From Polynucleobacter sp. JS-JIR-II-50 (GTDB lineage Bacteria; Pseudomonadota; Gammaproteobacteria; Burkholderiales; Burkholderiaceae), in assembly GCF_018687895.1 (NCBI RefSeq), contig NZ_CP061307.1, positions 1,116,001-1,180,000 of the forward strand: DNA of 64,000 bases, read 5' to 3'. A program made the position numbers and the translations under genes. Position 1 is the stretch's first letter. The number at the start of each line of letters is the position of its first letter. Below are positions 29,823-39,311 of this stretch, one piece after another. The notes under the pieces were generated by a model. It worked only from the letters and a program-made list of their open reading frames with translations, had not been told where the DNA came from and did not search any database.

Positions 29823-30821
29823 CTATACGGTTAAAACAATTTTGCCAACGTGCTCAGATGACTCCATCAATGCATGAGCATCTGCCGCTTGATCTAGCGT
29901 AAACGTTTTATAGATGACAGGCTTCAGCTTCCCTGCATTAAGTAAAGGCCAAACATTATCAAAAAGCTGTTTAGTAATTTGCTTCTTGAATGAAACTGGG
30001 CGTGGACGTAATGTTGAGCCAGTAATCGTTAGGCGACGACGCAAAATTTGATTAGTACTTACCTCTGCCTTTGATCCGCCCTGGATGGCAATAATCACGA
30101 TGCGTCCATCATCAGCTAAGCAATCAATTTCTTTTTGAACATAAGCGCCAGTCACCATATCAAGGATGACGTTCACACCTTTGTCATCAGTGGCCTTTTT
30201 CACTTCTTCTACAAAGTCTTGCGTCTTGTAGTTGATGGCGAGATCAGCACCCAATGCCACGCATGCAGCACACTTCTCGTCAGTACCAGCCGTAACAAAT
30301 ACTTTATGGCCTAAGGCTTTAGCGATCAAAATTGCGGTCACACCGATACCACTGGACCCACCTTGAACCAATAATGTTTCACCTTCGGCTAATTGACCCC
30401 GCATGAAGACATTGCTCCATACGGTGTAAAACGTTTCAGGTAAGGCTGCGGCTTCTTGGTCGGTAAATCCCTTTGGATAAGGTAAGCACTGCGCGACAGG
30501 TGCAGTGCATAAATCAGCATAACCACCGCCTTGAACGAGAGCACAAACTTTATCGCCTACCTTTAAGCCAAATACATTATCAGCGTGAGCTAAATCACCG
30601 CCGACGATTTCACCAGCAACTTCAAGACCAGGAATATCAGATGCGCCAGCTGGAACAGGGTAATGGCCCTTTCGTTGTAAAACGTCAGGTCGATTAATTC
30701 CAGCTGCAAGAACTTTGATCAGAATTTCGCCAGTCCCAGCAGCGGGAGCTACTGGATCAGGGCGAGTAGTTGGCACCAGCATTTCTGGGGCACCAAATTC
30801 TTTGATTTCAATTACGCGCAT
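29823..30821 (-). CDS. NAD(P)H quinone oxidoreductase, PIG3/zeta-crystallin family
   Basis: The 332-residue member of the medium-chain dehydrogenase family has no zinc ligands. It has the N-terminal GroES-like domain with AAGINRPDVLQRKGHYP. The Rossmann domain carries VQGGSSGIGVTAILIAKALG (nucleotide binding) and the DMVTGAYVQKEIDCL stretch. The C-terminal RPVSFKKQITKQLFDNVWPL is characteristic of the PIG3 branch. It probably reduces quinones or related carbonyl/alkene substrates using NADPH. It lies between pnp and tpiA with short gaps, so it may be part of a pnp-to-secG transcript. Confidence 0.9.
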   Translation of the reverse strand: MRVIEIKEFGAPEMLVPTTRPDPVAPAAGTGEILIKVLAAGINRPDVLQRKGHYPVPAGASDIPGLEVAGEIVGGDLAHADNVFGLKVGDKVCALVQGGGYADLCTAPVAQCLPYPKGFTDQEAAALPETFYTVWSNVFMRGQLAEGETLLVQGGSSGIGVTAILIAKALGHKVFVTAGTDEKCAACVALGADLAINYKTQDFVEEVKKATDDKGVNVILDMVTGAYVQKEIDCLADDGRIVIIAIQGGSKAEVSTNQILRRRLTITGSTLRPRPVSFKKQITKQLFDNVWPLLNAGKLKPVIYKTFTLDQAADAHALMESSEHVGKIVLTV

Positions 30822-30845
30822 AGAGATTCCCGCTCGCCAATGAAC

Positions 30846-33014
30846 TTAAGCAGACTCACCAGATGCTGGGGCTGCCTCTGCAGAGGCCTCAGTAGCGCCA
30901 GCCAAAGGAGCAATTGTGCCGCCCTCATCAGCCATCGCAGCCTTCAATGACAAACGTAAACGACCGCGCTCATCAGCAGCTAATAATTTGACGCGTACTA
31001 CCTGGCCTTCTGCGAGGTAATCTTTAACTTCTTTTACACGCTCGTTAGAAATTTCTGAGATGTGTAATAGACCGTCTTTACCGGGCAGAATGTTTACCAA
31101 AGCACCGAATTCAAGCAATTTCACAACTGGACCTTCGTAGATCTTGCCTACTTCTGCTTCAGCAGTAATACCCTCGATACGTGCTTTAGCTTCAGCCATG
31201 CCTTCAGCAGAAGTAGAAGCGATTGTTACAGTGCCATCATCTTTAATATCAATGCTGCAACCAGTTTCTTTAGTCAACGCTTGAATTGTTGCGCCGCCCT
31301 TACCGATTACTTCACGAATCTTATCTGGATGGATCTTGAAAGAAACCATGCGTGGGGCATGAGCAGACAATTCTGTGCGAACTGAACCCATTGCTTCTTG
31401 CATTTTGCTCAAGATGTGCAAGCGACCCTCTTTAGCTTGCGCTAAAGCTACTTGCATAATTTCTTTAGTAATACCCTGAACTTTGATGTCCATTTGGAGG
31501 GCAGTAATACCATTAGCGGTACCTGCAACCTTGAAGTCCATGTCACCTAAGTGATCTTCATCACCTAAGATGTCTGTCAACACGGCAAAACGGTTGCCAT
31601 CAAGGATCAAGCCCATTGCTACACCAGCAACGTGCGCTTTAACTGGAACGCCTGCGTCCATCATCGCCAAACAGCCGCCGCAAACAGAAGCCATTGAAGA
31701 TGAACCATTGGACTCAGTAATCTCTGAAACAACACGGATGCTGTATGCAAAATCTTCTGGGCTTGGCAATACTGGAATCAAAGCGCGCTTAGCTAAACGG
31801 CCGTGACCAATTTCACGACGCTTTGGGCTACCTACACGGCCAGTTTCACCAGTAGCGAACGGAGGCATGTTGTAGTGGAACATGAAACGATCGCGGTATT
31901 CACCTTCGAGCGCATCAATAATCTGCTCGTCACGTGCAGTACCTAAGGTAGCTACAACAAGAGCCTGTGTTTCACCACGAGTAAACAATGCAGAACCGTG
32001 TGTTCGTGGCAATACGCCATTGCGAATTTCAATCGGACGCACAGTACGTGTGTCACGACCATCAATACGTGGCTCACCATTCAAAATCTGGCTACGCACA
32101 ATCTTCGCTTCGATTTCGAACAAGATGTCGTTAACGGCTACAGCGTCAACATCGCCTTCTTCTTGCAACTTTGCAACTACTTCTTTAGTAATTTCTTTCA
32201 GCTTGTCTGAACGAGCACCCTTTTGACGAATCTGATAAGCCTCACGCAATGGCGTTTCAGCCAAGGCAGTAACCTTAGCGATAAATGGTTCATCTTTCGG
32301 GGCAGCAGACCAATCCCAATCTGGCTTACCAGCTTCAGCAACTAATTCGTTAATTGCGTTAATCGCAGTTTGCATTTGGTCATGACCATATACAACCGCA
32401 CCTAGCATGACTTCTTCAGAAAGCTGGTTAGCTTCAGACTCAACCATCAATACAGCGGCTTGTGTACCAGCAACGATTAAATCGAGTTCGCTAGTAGCTT
32501 GCTCTGTACGAGTTGGGTTCAAGAGGTATTGACCATTGGCATAACCAACGCGTGCTGCGCCAACTGGGCCAGCAAATGGAATGCCTGAAATAGCCAACGC
32601 TGCAGAAGCAGCGATCAAAGCAGGAATATCAGAGGGAACATCAGGGTTGATAGACAACACATGAACCACCACTTGAACTTCGTTCAAGAAGCCTTCTGGA
32701 AACAAAGGACGTAATGGACGGTCGATCAAGCGGGAGATCAATGTCTCACCTTCTGAAGGACGACCTTCACGACGGAAGAAGCCACCAGGGATCTTGCCTG
32801 CTGCGTATGTTTTTTCAAGGTAGTCAACAGTCAACGGGAAAAAAGACTGGCCTGGCTTTGCAGACTTAGAGGCCACTACCGTGCCCATTACCACTGTGTC
32901 ATCGACGTTAACAATAACGGCGCCACCGGATTGACGAGCGATCTCGCCTGTTTCCATAGTTACCTGATGATTGCCCCATTGAAAACTTTTTACTGCTTTT
33001 TTAAACATTGTCAT
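30846..33014 (-). CDS. pnp: Polynucleotide phosphorylase
   Basis: PNPase degrades RNA 3'-5' phosphorolytically and partners RNase E. The 722-residue protein has two RNase PH-like domains (about 1-220 and 300-540). The second has the active [23 protein letters not shown] region (here [19 protein letters not shown]) and the [19 protein letters not shown] metal site. A KH domain follows ([16 protein letters not shown]) and then an S1 domain ending near 690. Start ATG at 33014 has GGAGAAG upstream; further upstream in-frame starts are less likely. It lies downstream of rpsO across a structured 269-base leader. Confidence 0.97.
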   Translation of the reverse strand: MTMFKKAVKSFQWGNHQVTMETGEIARQSGGAVIVNVDDTVVMGTVVASKSAKPGQSFFPLTVDYLEKTYAAGKIPGGFFRREGRPSEGETLISRLIDRPLRPLFPEGFLNEVQVVVHVLSINPDVPSDIPALIAASAALAISGIPFAGPVGAARVGYANGQYLLNPTRTEQATSELDLIVAGTQAAVLMVESEANQLSEEVMLGAVVYGHDQMQTAINAINELVAEAGKPDWDWSAAPKDEPFIAKVTALAETPLREAYQIRQKGARSDKLKEITKEVVAKLQEEGDVDAVAVNDILFEIEAKIVRSQILNGEPRIDGRDTRTVRPIEIRNGVLPRTHGSALFTRGETQALVVATLGTARDEQIIDALEGEYRDRFMFHYNMPPFATGETGRVGSPKRREIGHGRLAKRALIPVLPSPEDFAYSIRVVSEITESNGSSSMASVCGGCLAMMDAGVPVKAHVAGVAMGLILDGNRFAVLTDILGDEDHLGDMDFKVAGTANGITALQMDIKVQGITKEIMQVALAQAKEGRLHILSKMQEAMGSVRTELSAHAPRMVSFKIHPDKIREVIGKGGATIQALTKETGCSIDIKDDGTVTIASTSAEGMAEAKARIEGITAEAEVGKIYEGPVVKLLEFGALVNILPGKDGLLHISEISNERVKEVKDYLAEGQVVRVKLLAADERGRLRLSLKAAMADEGGTIAPLAGATEASAEAAPASGESA

Positions 33015-33116
33015 TCTGATCTTCTCCAAATTGTTCACACAAAACCCACATGAGAGTTGCGCTTGTCGTGGGATAAAGCAGTGTCACGACAACACTGGAG
33101 CGATTTAAGATCACAA

Positions 33117-33179
33117 GGGATGCCATTCCAGGGAGACTCTGAATCAACTTTCAGAAGCTCATTGGAATGACACAATCCC
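33117..33179 (-). promoter_or_regulatory. pnp leader hairpin, candidate RNase III autoregulatory site
   Basis: GGGAT/ATCCC (33117-33121 with 33175-33179) and CATTCCA/TGGAATG (33124-33130 with 33163-33169) form the outer stem. GAG/CTC and CTGAA/TTCAG (33139-33143 with 33150-33154) form the inner part. The whole lies in the untranslated leader of pnp, about 100 bases before its start. In E. coli a long stem in the same place is cut by RNase III, after which PNPase represses its own mRNA. The parallel is inferred from position and shape. Confidence 0.65.
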
Positions 33180-33204
33180 CTACACAAATAATCTTGAAGC
33201 GCCC

Positions 33205-33267
33205 AAAAAAACATGCCATCTGCTTAAGACTGAATCCGCGAAGAAACAACCCTAAGATAGATGGCAT
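33205..33267 (-). terminator. rpsO: rpsO terminator / rpsO-pnp intergenic attenuator
   Basis: On the minus strand ATGCCATCT (33267-33259) pairs with AGATGGCAT (33221-33213). A TTTTTTT run (33211-33205) follows one base later. The loop is 37 bases and can form an extra CTTA/TAAG pair. It starts 17 bases after the rpsO stop, so pnp is probably expressed by partial readthrough plus any promoter of its own. Confidence 0.75.
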
Positions 33268-33283
33268 TGCATACCGATAAGAA

Positions 33284-33553
33284 TTACTTACGGAGACCTA
33301 ATTTCTCAATCAATGCGCGATAGCGATCCAAATCTTTGCCTTTGAGGTAATCCAAGAGGCGACGGCGACGTGAAACCATCTTCAACAAACCACGACGGCT
33401 GTGATGATCTTTGGCGTTAGCCTTGAAATGGGGGGTTAATTCATTGATGCGGGCTGTGAGCAATGAAACTTGAACTTCAGGGCTACCCGTATCGTTTGCG
33501 CTGCGCGCGTTATCTTTGACGATTTCCGCCGTTTTAATATCAGCAACTGCCAT
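33284..33553 (-). CDS. rpsO: 30S ribosomal protein S15
   Basis: S15 binds 16S rRNA early in small-subunit assembly. The 89-residue protein matches the family over its length: [20 protein letters not shown], the [20 protein letters not shown] rRNA-binding part and the C-terminal LIEKLGLRK. An AAGGAG ribosome site precedes the ATG by seven bases. The classic rpsO-pnp order is kept. Confidence 0.97.
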   Translation of the reverse strand: MAVADIKTAEIVKDNARSANDTGSPEVQVSLLTARINELTPHFKANAKDHHSRRGLLKMVSRRRRLLDYLKGKDLDRYRALIEKLGLRK

Positions 33554-33655
33554 TTTTAATACTCCTTACTTGCGAACACTTGAGCTCTCACCCAATCTGT
33601 GTCGTGCGTGATTAACAAAATAAAACAAAAAAGCTTTAAAAATCAAAGCCATCGA

Positions 33656-33664
33656 ATTGTAGCA
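33656..33664 (-). promoter_or_regulatory. Extended -10 promoter element for rpsO-pnp
   Basis: The minus strand reads TGCTACAAT, an extended -10 (TGn plus TACAAT). It lies about 103 bases before the rpsO start in the 218-base divergent region. No good -35 is seen 16-18 bases upstream. AT-rich sequence on the other side probably serves the SYLF gene. Confidence 0.45.
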
Positions 33665-33771
33665 GAGCCAACACCCAATTACCGAATTCCCCCATGGAAC
33701 TTGTTATGCTGTAGGCTTAGATTTAGCCAAATATATACACTTTTCCTATATTAATCAATAACTTATAAAAT

Positions 33772-34368
33772 ATGTCCTTACTATATCGCTCACTTATTGC
33801 ATTTTTCTGTCTCGGATTCGGACTTTTTCAGCCCGCCCATGCCCAGTTTGGATCCCTTTTTGGGCAAGATAAAACGATTGCAGAGCAACGCCAGGAAATT
33901 TTGATTAAAAACCAAGCGATCTTGAAGCAACTTTATGAGGCGCAGCCAAAAGCGAAGGATCTCATTGAAAAGTCAGTAGGTTATGCGACCTTTAGTAACT
34001 TCGGCATGAAAATTTTGATTGCAGGAGGCGGAACTGGTAGCGGTGTTGTAATTAACAAAGCAAACAAGAAGCCCATCTACATGAATATGGCTGAAGTTCA
34101 GGCTGGCTTAGGTCTTGGCATTAAATCATTCCAAAATATTTTTGTATTTGAAACCGAAGCAGCCATGAATGACTTTATTAACTCAGGGTGGACTTTTGGT
34201 GGCCAGGTAACTGCAGCTGCGAAATACGAAAAAGATGGCGGCGCATACCAGGATGCAACCGTAGTTGCCCCGGGAGTTTTAATGTACCAATTGACAGACT
34301 CTGGCCTTGCCGCTGAAATCACCGGCAAAGGCACCAAGTACTATAAGAACACTGACTTAAATAAGTAA
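33772..34368 (+). CDS. SYLF/Ysc84 domain lipid-binding-like exported protein
   Basis: The 198-residue protein has a signal peptide of about 25 residues ending at PAHAQ. The SYLF (Ysc84) domain follows, with SVGYATFSNFG, the ILIAGGGTGSGVVINKA glycine-rich block, MNMAEVQAGLGLGIKSF and FGGQVTAAAKY. Eukaryotic SYLF proteins bind phosphoinositides; the bacterial role is not established. It should be periplasmic or envelope-attached. The leader before ATG is AT-rich with no ribosome site. It is divergent from rpsO and convergent to leuA. Confidence 0.88.
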   Translation: MSLLYRSLIAFFCLGFGLFQPAHAQFGSLFGQDKTIAEQRQEILIKNQAILKQLYEAQPKAKDLIEKSVGYATFSNFGMKILIAGGGTGSGVVINKANKKPIYMNMAEVQAGLGLGIKSFQNIFVFETEAAMNDFINSGWTFGGQVTAAAKYEKDGGAYQDATVVAPGVLMYQLTDSGLAAEITGKGTKYYKNTDLNK

Positions 34369-34378
34369 ATTTCTTTGC

Positions 34379-34406
34379 AGATGACTCAATGATTAAGGAG
34401 TCATCT
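34379..34406. repeat. Inverted repeat at the convergent SYLF/leuA gene ends
   Basis: AGATGACTC (34379-34387) and GAGTCATCT (34398-34406) are a perfect 9-bp inverted repeat with a 10-base loop that contains the leuA stop codon. No T tract follows on either strand. It could stabilise both mRNA 3' ends or act as a weak bidirectional terminator. Confidence 0.5.
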
Positions 34407-35940
34407 GTGCATTGAGCTTAGCTTGACTCGGATCATGCAATTTGTTCAAGGCAGATAAATAGGCTTTTGCAGAAGCAGCAATGATGTCTGGGTCTGTACC
34501 CACTCCATTCACAATACGACCACCTTTTGCCAAGCGTACGGTAACCTCACCTTGAGACTGCGTACCTGAAGTAATGGCATTGACAGAATAGAGCAACTGC
34601 TCTGCCCCACTCTTAGCGATTTCTTCAATTGCATTTAAGCTTGCATCTACTGGACCATTACCTTCTGCTTCAGAGCTAATCTGTTTATCACCCATGCGGA
34701 ACGTCACGCGAGATTTAGGGCGCTCGCCAGTTTCAGAATGCTGGCTTAGTGAAATAAATTTATAGTGCTCACCCTCTTCTGCAGCAGCAGAATCAGACAT
34801 GATGGCAATAATATCTTCATCAAATATGTCAGACTTTTGGTCAGCCAATGCTTTAAATCTGGTGAAGGCTTCGTTCAAATCAGCCTCAGCCTCAACAGTG
34901 ATTCCCAGCTCTTGCAAGCGCTGCTTAAAGGCATTTCGGCCAGATAACTTGCCCAAAACAATCTTATTAGCAGACCAACCCACATCTTCTGCACGCATGA
35001 TTTCATAGGTGTCGCGGTTCTTCAAAATACCATCTTGATGAATGCCTGAGGTATGCGCAAAGGCATTGGCGCCTACTACGGCTTTATTAGGTTGCACAAC
35101 AAAGCCAGTAATCTGAGAAACCAATTTAGAAGCAGGAACAATTTGTGTTGCATCAATGCCGCACACCATATCAAAATAGTCCTTGCGGGTCCGCAAGGCC
35201 ATCACAATTTCCTCCAAGGCAGTATTACCTGCACGCTCGCCTAAGCCATTAATCGTGCACTCAATTTGACGGGCTCCGCCAATCTTTACGCCTGCCAAGG
35301 AATTGGCAACAGCCATTCCCAAGTCGTTATGGCAATGCACAGACCAAACAGCCTTATCAGAGTTAGGCACACGGGTTCGCAAAGTCTTAATAAACTCGCC
35401 ATACAGCTCGGGAGTTGCATAACCTACGGTATCTGGAATGTTGATAGTAGATGCACCTTCGTTAATAACCGCCTCAACTACTCTGCACAAGAAATCCATT
35501 TCTGAGCGATAGCCATCCTCTGCAGAAAACTCAATATCTTCAGCTAAGTTACGTGCAAAACGGATGGAGCGTTTAGCCTGTTCTAAAACTTCTTCTGGAG
35601 ACATGCGTAATTTCACGGCCATGTGCAATGGACTTGTTGCCAAGAATGCATGAATTCTTTTTGCATTAGCCGCTTGTAATGCATCAGCGGCTCGTGTGAT
35701 GTCCTTATCGTTAGCTCTAGCCAAGGAACAAACAATCGAGTCCTTAACAGCGGCAGCCACCGCAGATATAGCCTGGAAGTCGCCCTCCGAGCTAGCAGCA
35801 AAGCCTGCCTCAATCACATCCACTTTAAGACGCTCTAACTGGCGCGCAATGCGTACTTTTTCGTCTTTAGTCATGGATGCGCCAGGTGACTGCTCACCAT
35901 CACGCAAGGTGGTATCAAATATGATTACTTTGTCGCTCAT
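34393..35940 (-). CDS. leuA: 2-isopropylmalate synthase
   Basis: This enzyme condenses acetyl-CoA and 2-oxoisovalerate, the committed step of leucine synthesis. The 515-residue protein has the HMGL-like barrel with [17 protein letters not shown] and the metal-binding [18 protein letters not shown]. It also has the [13 protein letters not shown] signature, and a C-terminal LeuA dimer domain (about 370-505) for leucine feedback. The ATG at 35940 has GGAGAG upstream; a GTG directly before it is in frame. It is last in the ilvB-ilvH-ilvC-psd-pssA-leuA run and has its own attenuator upstream. Confidence 0.96.
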   Translation of the reverse strand: MSDKVIIFDTTLRDGEQSPGASMTKDEKVRIARQLERLKVDVIEAGFAASSEGDFQAISAVAAAVKDSIVCSLARANDKDITRAADALQAANAKRIHAFLATSPLHMAVKLRMSPEEVLEQAKRSIRFARNLAEDIEFSAEDGYRSEMDFLCRVVEAVINEGASTINIPDTVGYATPELYGEFIKTLRTRVPNSDKAVWSVHCHNDLGMAVANSLAGVKIGGARQIECTINGLGERAGNTALEEIVMALRTRKDYFDMVCGIDATQIVPASKLVSQITGFVVQPNKAVVGANAFAHTSGIHQDGILKNRDTYEIMRAEDVGWSANKIVLGKLSGRNAFKQRLQELGITVEAEADLNEAFTRFKALADQKSDIFDEDIIAIMSDSAAAEEGEHYKFISLSQHSETGERPKSRVTFRMGDKQISSEAEGNGPVDASLNAIEEIAKSGAEQLLYSVNAITSGTQSQGEVTVRLAKGGRIVNGVGTDPDIIAASAKAYLSALNKLHDPSQAKLNAQMTP

Positions 35941-35994
35941 CACTACTCTCCGGTTTTAAATACTTCTGAACTTCTTCAGATAACTCAATCTTAT

Positions 35995-36023
35995 AAAACA
36001 AAAACCCCAGCAATTAGCTGGGG
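35995..36023 (-). terminator. Terminator hairpin of the leucine attenuator
   Basis: On the minus strand CCCCAGC (36023-36017) pairs with GCTGGGG (36011-36005) around TAATT. TTTTTGTTTT follows. It stands 55 bases before leuA and 42 bases after the leader-peptide stop. The 5' arm also pairs with the leader-peptide region, as described under the attenuator. Confidence 0.92.
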
Positions 36024-36123
36024 CTGGTATGTGGTGGTTAATGAATGTGCTTTATCTCATTAACTCAGGCCTTACCCGCCCCAAGCTTTAGGCTTAGTGC
36101 TAGCAGAAGGAGGCCAGATAAAG
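36016..36123 (-). promoter_or_regulatory. Leucine transcription attenuator: competing RNA structures
   Basis: Two alternative structures can be drawn. In the antiterminator, AGCTTGGGGC (36087-36078) pairs with GCCCCAGCT (36024-36016) with one bulged T, and uses the 5' arm of the terminator. In the pause-type stem, CTTTATCT (36123-36116) pairs with AGATAAAG (36057-36050), and GGCCT (36115-36111) with AGGCC (36072-36068). A ribosome stalled on Leu codons 11-16 would leave the antiterminator strand free. One that reaches the stop codon would cover much of it and let the terminator form. This is the classic attenuation logic; the folding was done by eye. Confidence 0.8.
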
Positions 36124-36142
36124 GTGAGAAATTCATCAACAT
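36065..36142 (-). CDS. leuL: leu operon leader peptide
   Basis: A 25-codon ORF reads MLMNFSPLSG then LLLLALSLKL then GAGKA. Nine of 25 residues are Leu, with codons CTC CTT CTG CTA, GCA, CTA, AGC, CTA, AAG, CTT in succession. It starts 28 bases after the pssA stop and ends 124 bases before leuA, directly before a terminator hairpin. A second in-frame ATG is codon 3. The ribosome site is weak: GGGG lies 12 bases upstream of the first ATG. Its role is as a sensor of charged tRNA-Leu rather than as a functional peptide. Confidence 0.85.
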   Translation of the reverse strand: MLMNFSPLSGLLLLALSLKLGAGKA

Positions 36143-36170
36143 GGAATTAATATACCCCAAAAATAGGGAA

Positions 36171-37034
36171 TTAGCTAAAACGTTTACCGCTGAGACGCTC
36201 CCAAGCCCAAATTACATAGCCAGAGATGGAGTACACCACGAATAAACCAAACAGCGTTAAGGGCGGATTTGAGGAAATCAAGACAAAGGTCAAGATCATT
36301 AATACCATCACACCGAATGGCACTCGGTAACGGACATCCAGGGCCTTACCACTATAAAAGCGGGCATTAGAAACCATGGTGAGTCCAGCATAGACAGCGA
36401 TAAAGAAGGTAATCCAAGGGATTGCTGTATCGCGAACTGGAATCTTATTGTCATCAGCCAACCAAATAAAGCCAGCCATTAATGCGCCTGCAGCCGGACT
36501 TGGCAGACCTTGAAAAAACTTCTTATCCACTACGCCCGTATTCACATTAAAGCGAGCTAAACGCAAGGCAGCGCCAGCACAATATGTGAATGCCGCCAAC
36601 CACCCCCACTTACCTAAATCTTTTAAAGCCCACTCATAAGCAACCAAAGCAGGCGCAACCCCAAATGAGACCATATCAGCAAGAGAATCATACTGCTCAC
36701 CAAATGCGCTTTGAGTGTTGGTCATACGGGCCACACGGCCATCCATTCCGTCCAATACCATTGAAGCAAAGATAGCGATTGCCGCAATCTCAAACTGGTG
36801 ATTCATGGCGTTCACAATGGCATAGAAGCCACAAAACAAAGCTGCGGTTGTAAAGGCATTTGGAAGCAGATAGATGCCCTTGCTGCGTAAGCGGGGCTTT
36901 TGAGGATGCAACTCCTCTACTTCGTAATCAATACCATCACCTAAGTCTTCAGCCCATTGATCTTCTAAAGAAGTAACACGTCTCTGAGAGAGACGACTTC
37001 GGTCAATACGACCACGACGGCGAAATGTAGTCAA
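36171..37034 (-). CDS. pssA: CDP-diacylglycerol-serine O-phosphatidyltransferase
   Basis: PssA makes phosphatidylserine from CDP-diacylglycerol and serine at the inner membrane. The protein is about 287 residues with six to eight membrane helices. The CDP-alcohol phosphotransferase signature, DGMDGRVARMTNTQSAFGEQYDSLAD, runs near 90-115 and is intact. I chose TTG at 37034, giving MTTFRRRGRIDRS, with GGGAT upstream. The frame is open to 37121, but that would overlap psd by 59 bases. It follows psd, which decarboxylates its product. Confidence 0.9.
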   Translation of the reverse strand: MTTFRRRGRIDRSRLSQRRVTSLEDQWAEDLGDGIDYEVEELHPQKPRLRSKGIYLLPNAFTTAALFCGFYAIVNAMNHQFEIAAIAIFASMVLDGMDGRVARMTNTQSAFGEQYDSLADMVSFGVAPALVAYEWALKDLGKWGWLAAFTYCAGAALRLARFNVNTGVVDKKFFQGLPSPAAGALMAGFIWLADDNKIPVRDTAIPWITFFIAVYAGLTMVSNARFYSGKALDVRYRVPFGVMVLMILTFVLISSNPPLTLFGLFVVYSISGYVIWAWERLSGKRFS

Positions 37035-37062
37035 AGAATATCCCAGTGAATAATATTTCGAA

Positions 37063-37710
37063 TCAATCCAAACCAGGCAAACGAGCCAAGGCTGTATTTG
37101 TTGCAAATACTTTATCACCAACGCTCACTAGCGGCTCTGCAGTTAGTGGCAAATAAATATCTACTCGCGAACCAAAGCGAATAAATCCATAGCGCTCACC
37201 TGCTTTGAGGCGATCGCCAACATGAATGTAGCAAAGAATGCGGCGGGCAATTAAACCAGCAACCTGGACCAAAGTAACCACTTGACCATTAGCATCGATA
37301 ACAACAGCGTTACGCTCATTCTCCGTAGATGCCTTATCCAAATCTGCATTCACAAATTTGCCAGGGAAATATTGAATCTCTTTGACCAAGCCATTTACCG
37401 CACTACGATTAGAGTGCACGTTGAATACGTTCATGAACACGCTGATTTTGAGCGCTTCTCGGCCAGCATACGGATCATTGGTTTTTTCAACGACAACAAT
37501 CCGGCCGTCTGCTGGAGATAAAACAAGATCACGACCTAAAGCAGGAATACGCTGTGGGTCACGAAAGAACTGCAGAACAAAGAAAAAAATGATCCAAAGA
37601 GGCCATGACCAAGCTATCCCACCTAAATAGTGAACCAGCAAAGTCACTGCCCCCACTAACGCTAAATACGGCCAACCTTCTTTCGCAATAATGGGGTGCG
37701 GATACATCAT
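37063..37710 (-). CDS. psd: Phosphatidylserine decarboxylase proenzyme
   Basis: Psd converts phosphatidylserine to phosphatidylethanolamine. The 215-residue protein is the short form of the family. It has an N-terminal membrane anchor (about 12-48), [35 protein letters not shown], and the self-cleavage site GS in [11 protein letters not shown], where the Ser becomes the pyruvoyl group. It lies 41 bases after ilvC and just before pssA, so two phospholipid genes sit within the branched-chain amino acid cluster. Confidence 0.95.
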   Translation of the reverse strand: MMYPHPIIAKEGWPYLALVGAVTLLVHYLGGIAWSWPLWIIFFFVLQFFRDPQRIPALGRDLVLSPADGRIVVVEKTNDPYAGREALKISVFMNVFNVHSNRSAVNGLVKEIQYFPGKFVNADLDKASTENERNAVVIDANGQVVTLVQVAGLIARRILCYIHVGDRLKAGERYGFIRFGSRVDIYLPLTAEPLVSVGDKVFATNTALARLPGLD

Positions 37711-37751
37711 CTTTGTTCTGAGCCTTTTATTGAACTGCTATTAGTAGATGC

Positions 37752-38810
<1,059 letters not shown>

Positions 38811-38819
38811 TTAAAAAAA

Positions 38820-39311
38820 TTAAACCTTAAGGATACGTTCACCACGACCAATCCCAGAACCACCCGAACGGACGGTCTCCAGAATTGATGCGCGATCGAT
38901 CGAATCAATAAAGGCATCCAACTTGGCACCATCACCAGTTAACTCAATGGTGTAACTCTTGTCAGTCACATCAATGATGCGACCGCGGAAGATATCAGTA
39001 GTACGTTTAAGCTCTTCGCGCTCTTTACCTACCGCACGCACCTTAATCATCATGAGCTCACGCTCAATATGTGGACCTTCACTTAAATCAAACACCTTCA
39101 CAACTTCAACCAAACGATTTAAGTGCTTAGTAATTTGCTCAATGACGTCATCAGAACCAAATGTGACGATAGTCATGCGAGATAAGGATGGATCCTCAGT
39201 AGGTGCAACGCTCAAAGTGTCAATGTTGTAACCGCGCGCAGAAAACAAACCCACCACACGCGATAAGGCACCCGGCTCGTTCTCAATGAGTACAGAAATA
39301 ATGTGTCGCAT
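38820..39311 (-). CDS. ilvH: Acetolactate synthase small (regulatory) subunit
   Basis: This subunit activates the large subunit and gives feedback inhibition by valine. The 163-residue protein has an N-terminal ACT domain (about 2-77; SVLIENEPGALSRVVGLFSARGYNI, shown here only as its opening VLIENEPGALSRV) and a C-terminal domain with KVRAVGKEREELKR and the ELTGDGAKLDAFID segment. Its ATG overlaps the ilvB stop by one base. Confidence 0.96.
   Translation of the reverse strand: MRHIISVLIENEPGALSRVVGLFSARGYNIDTLSVAPTEDPSLSRMTIVTFGSDDVIEQITKHLNRLVEVVKVFDLSEGPHIERELMMIKVRAVGKEREELKRTTDIFRGRIIDVTDKSYTIELTGDGAKLDAFIDSIDRASILETVRSGGSGIGRGERILKV

Noticed and set aside
36045..36245. Plus-strand ORF of 66 codons across the leu leader
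   Set aside because: It is antisense to the leader peptide, the attenuator and the pssA end, and has no ribosome site or recognisable domain.
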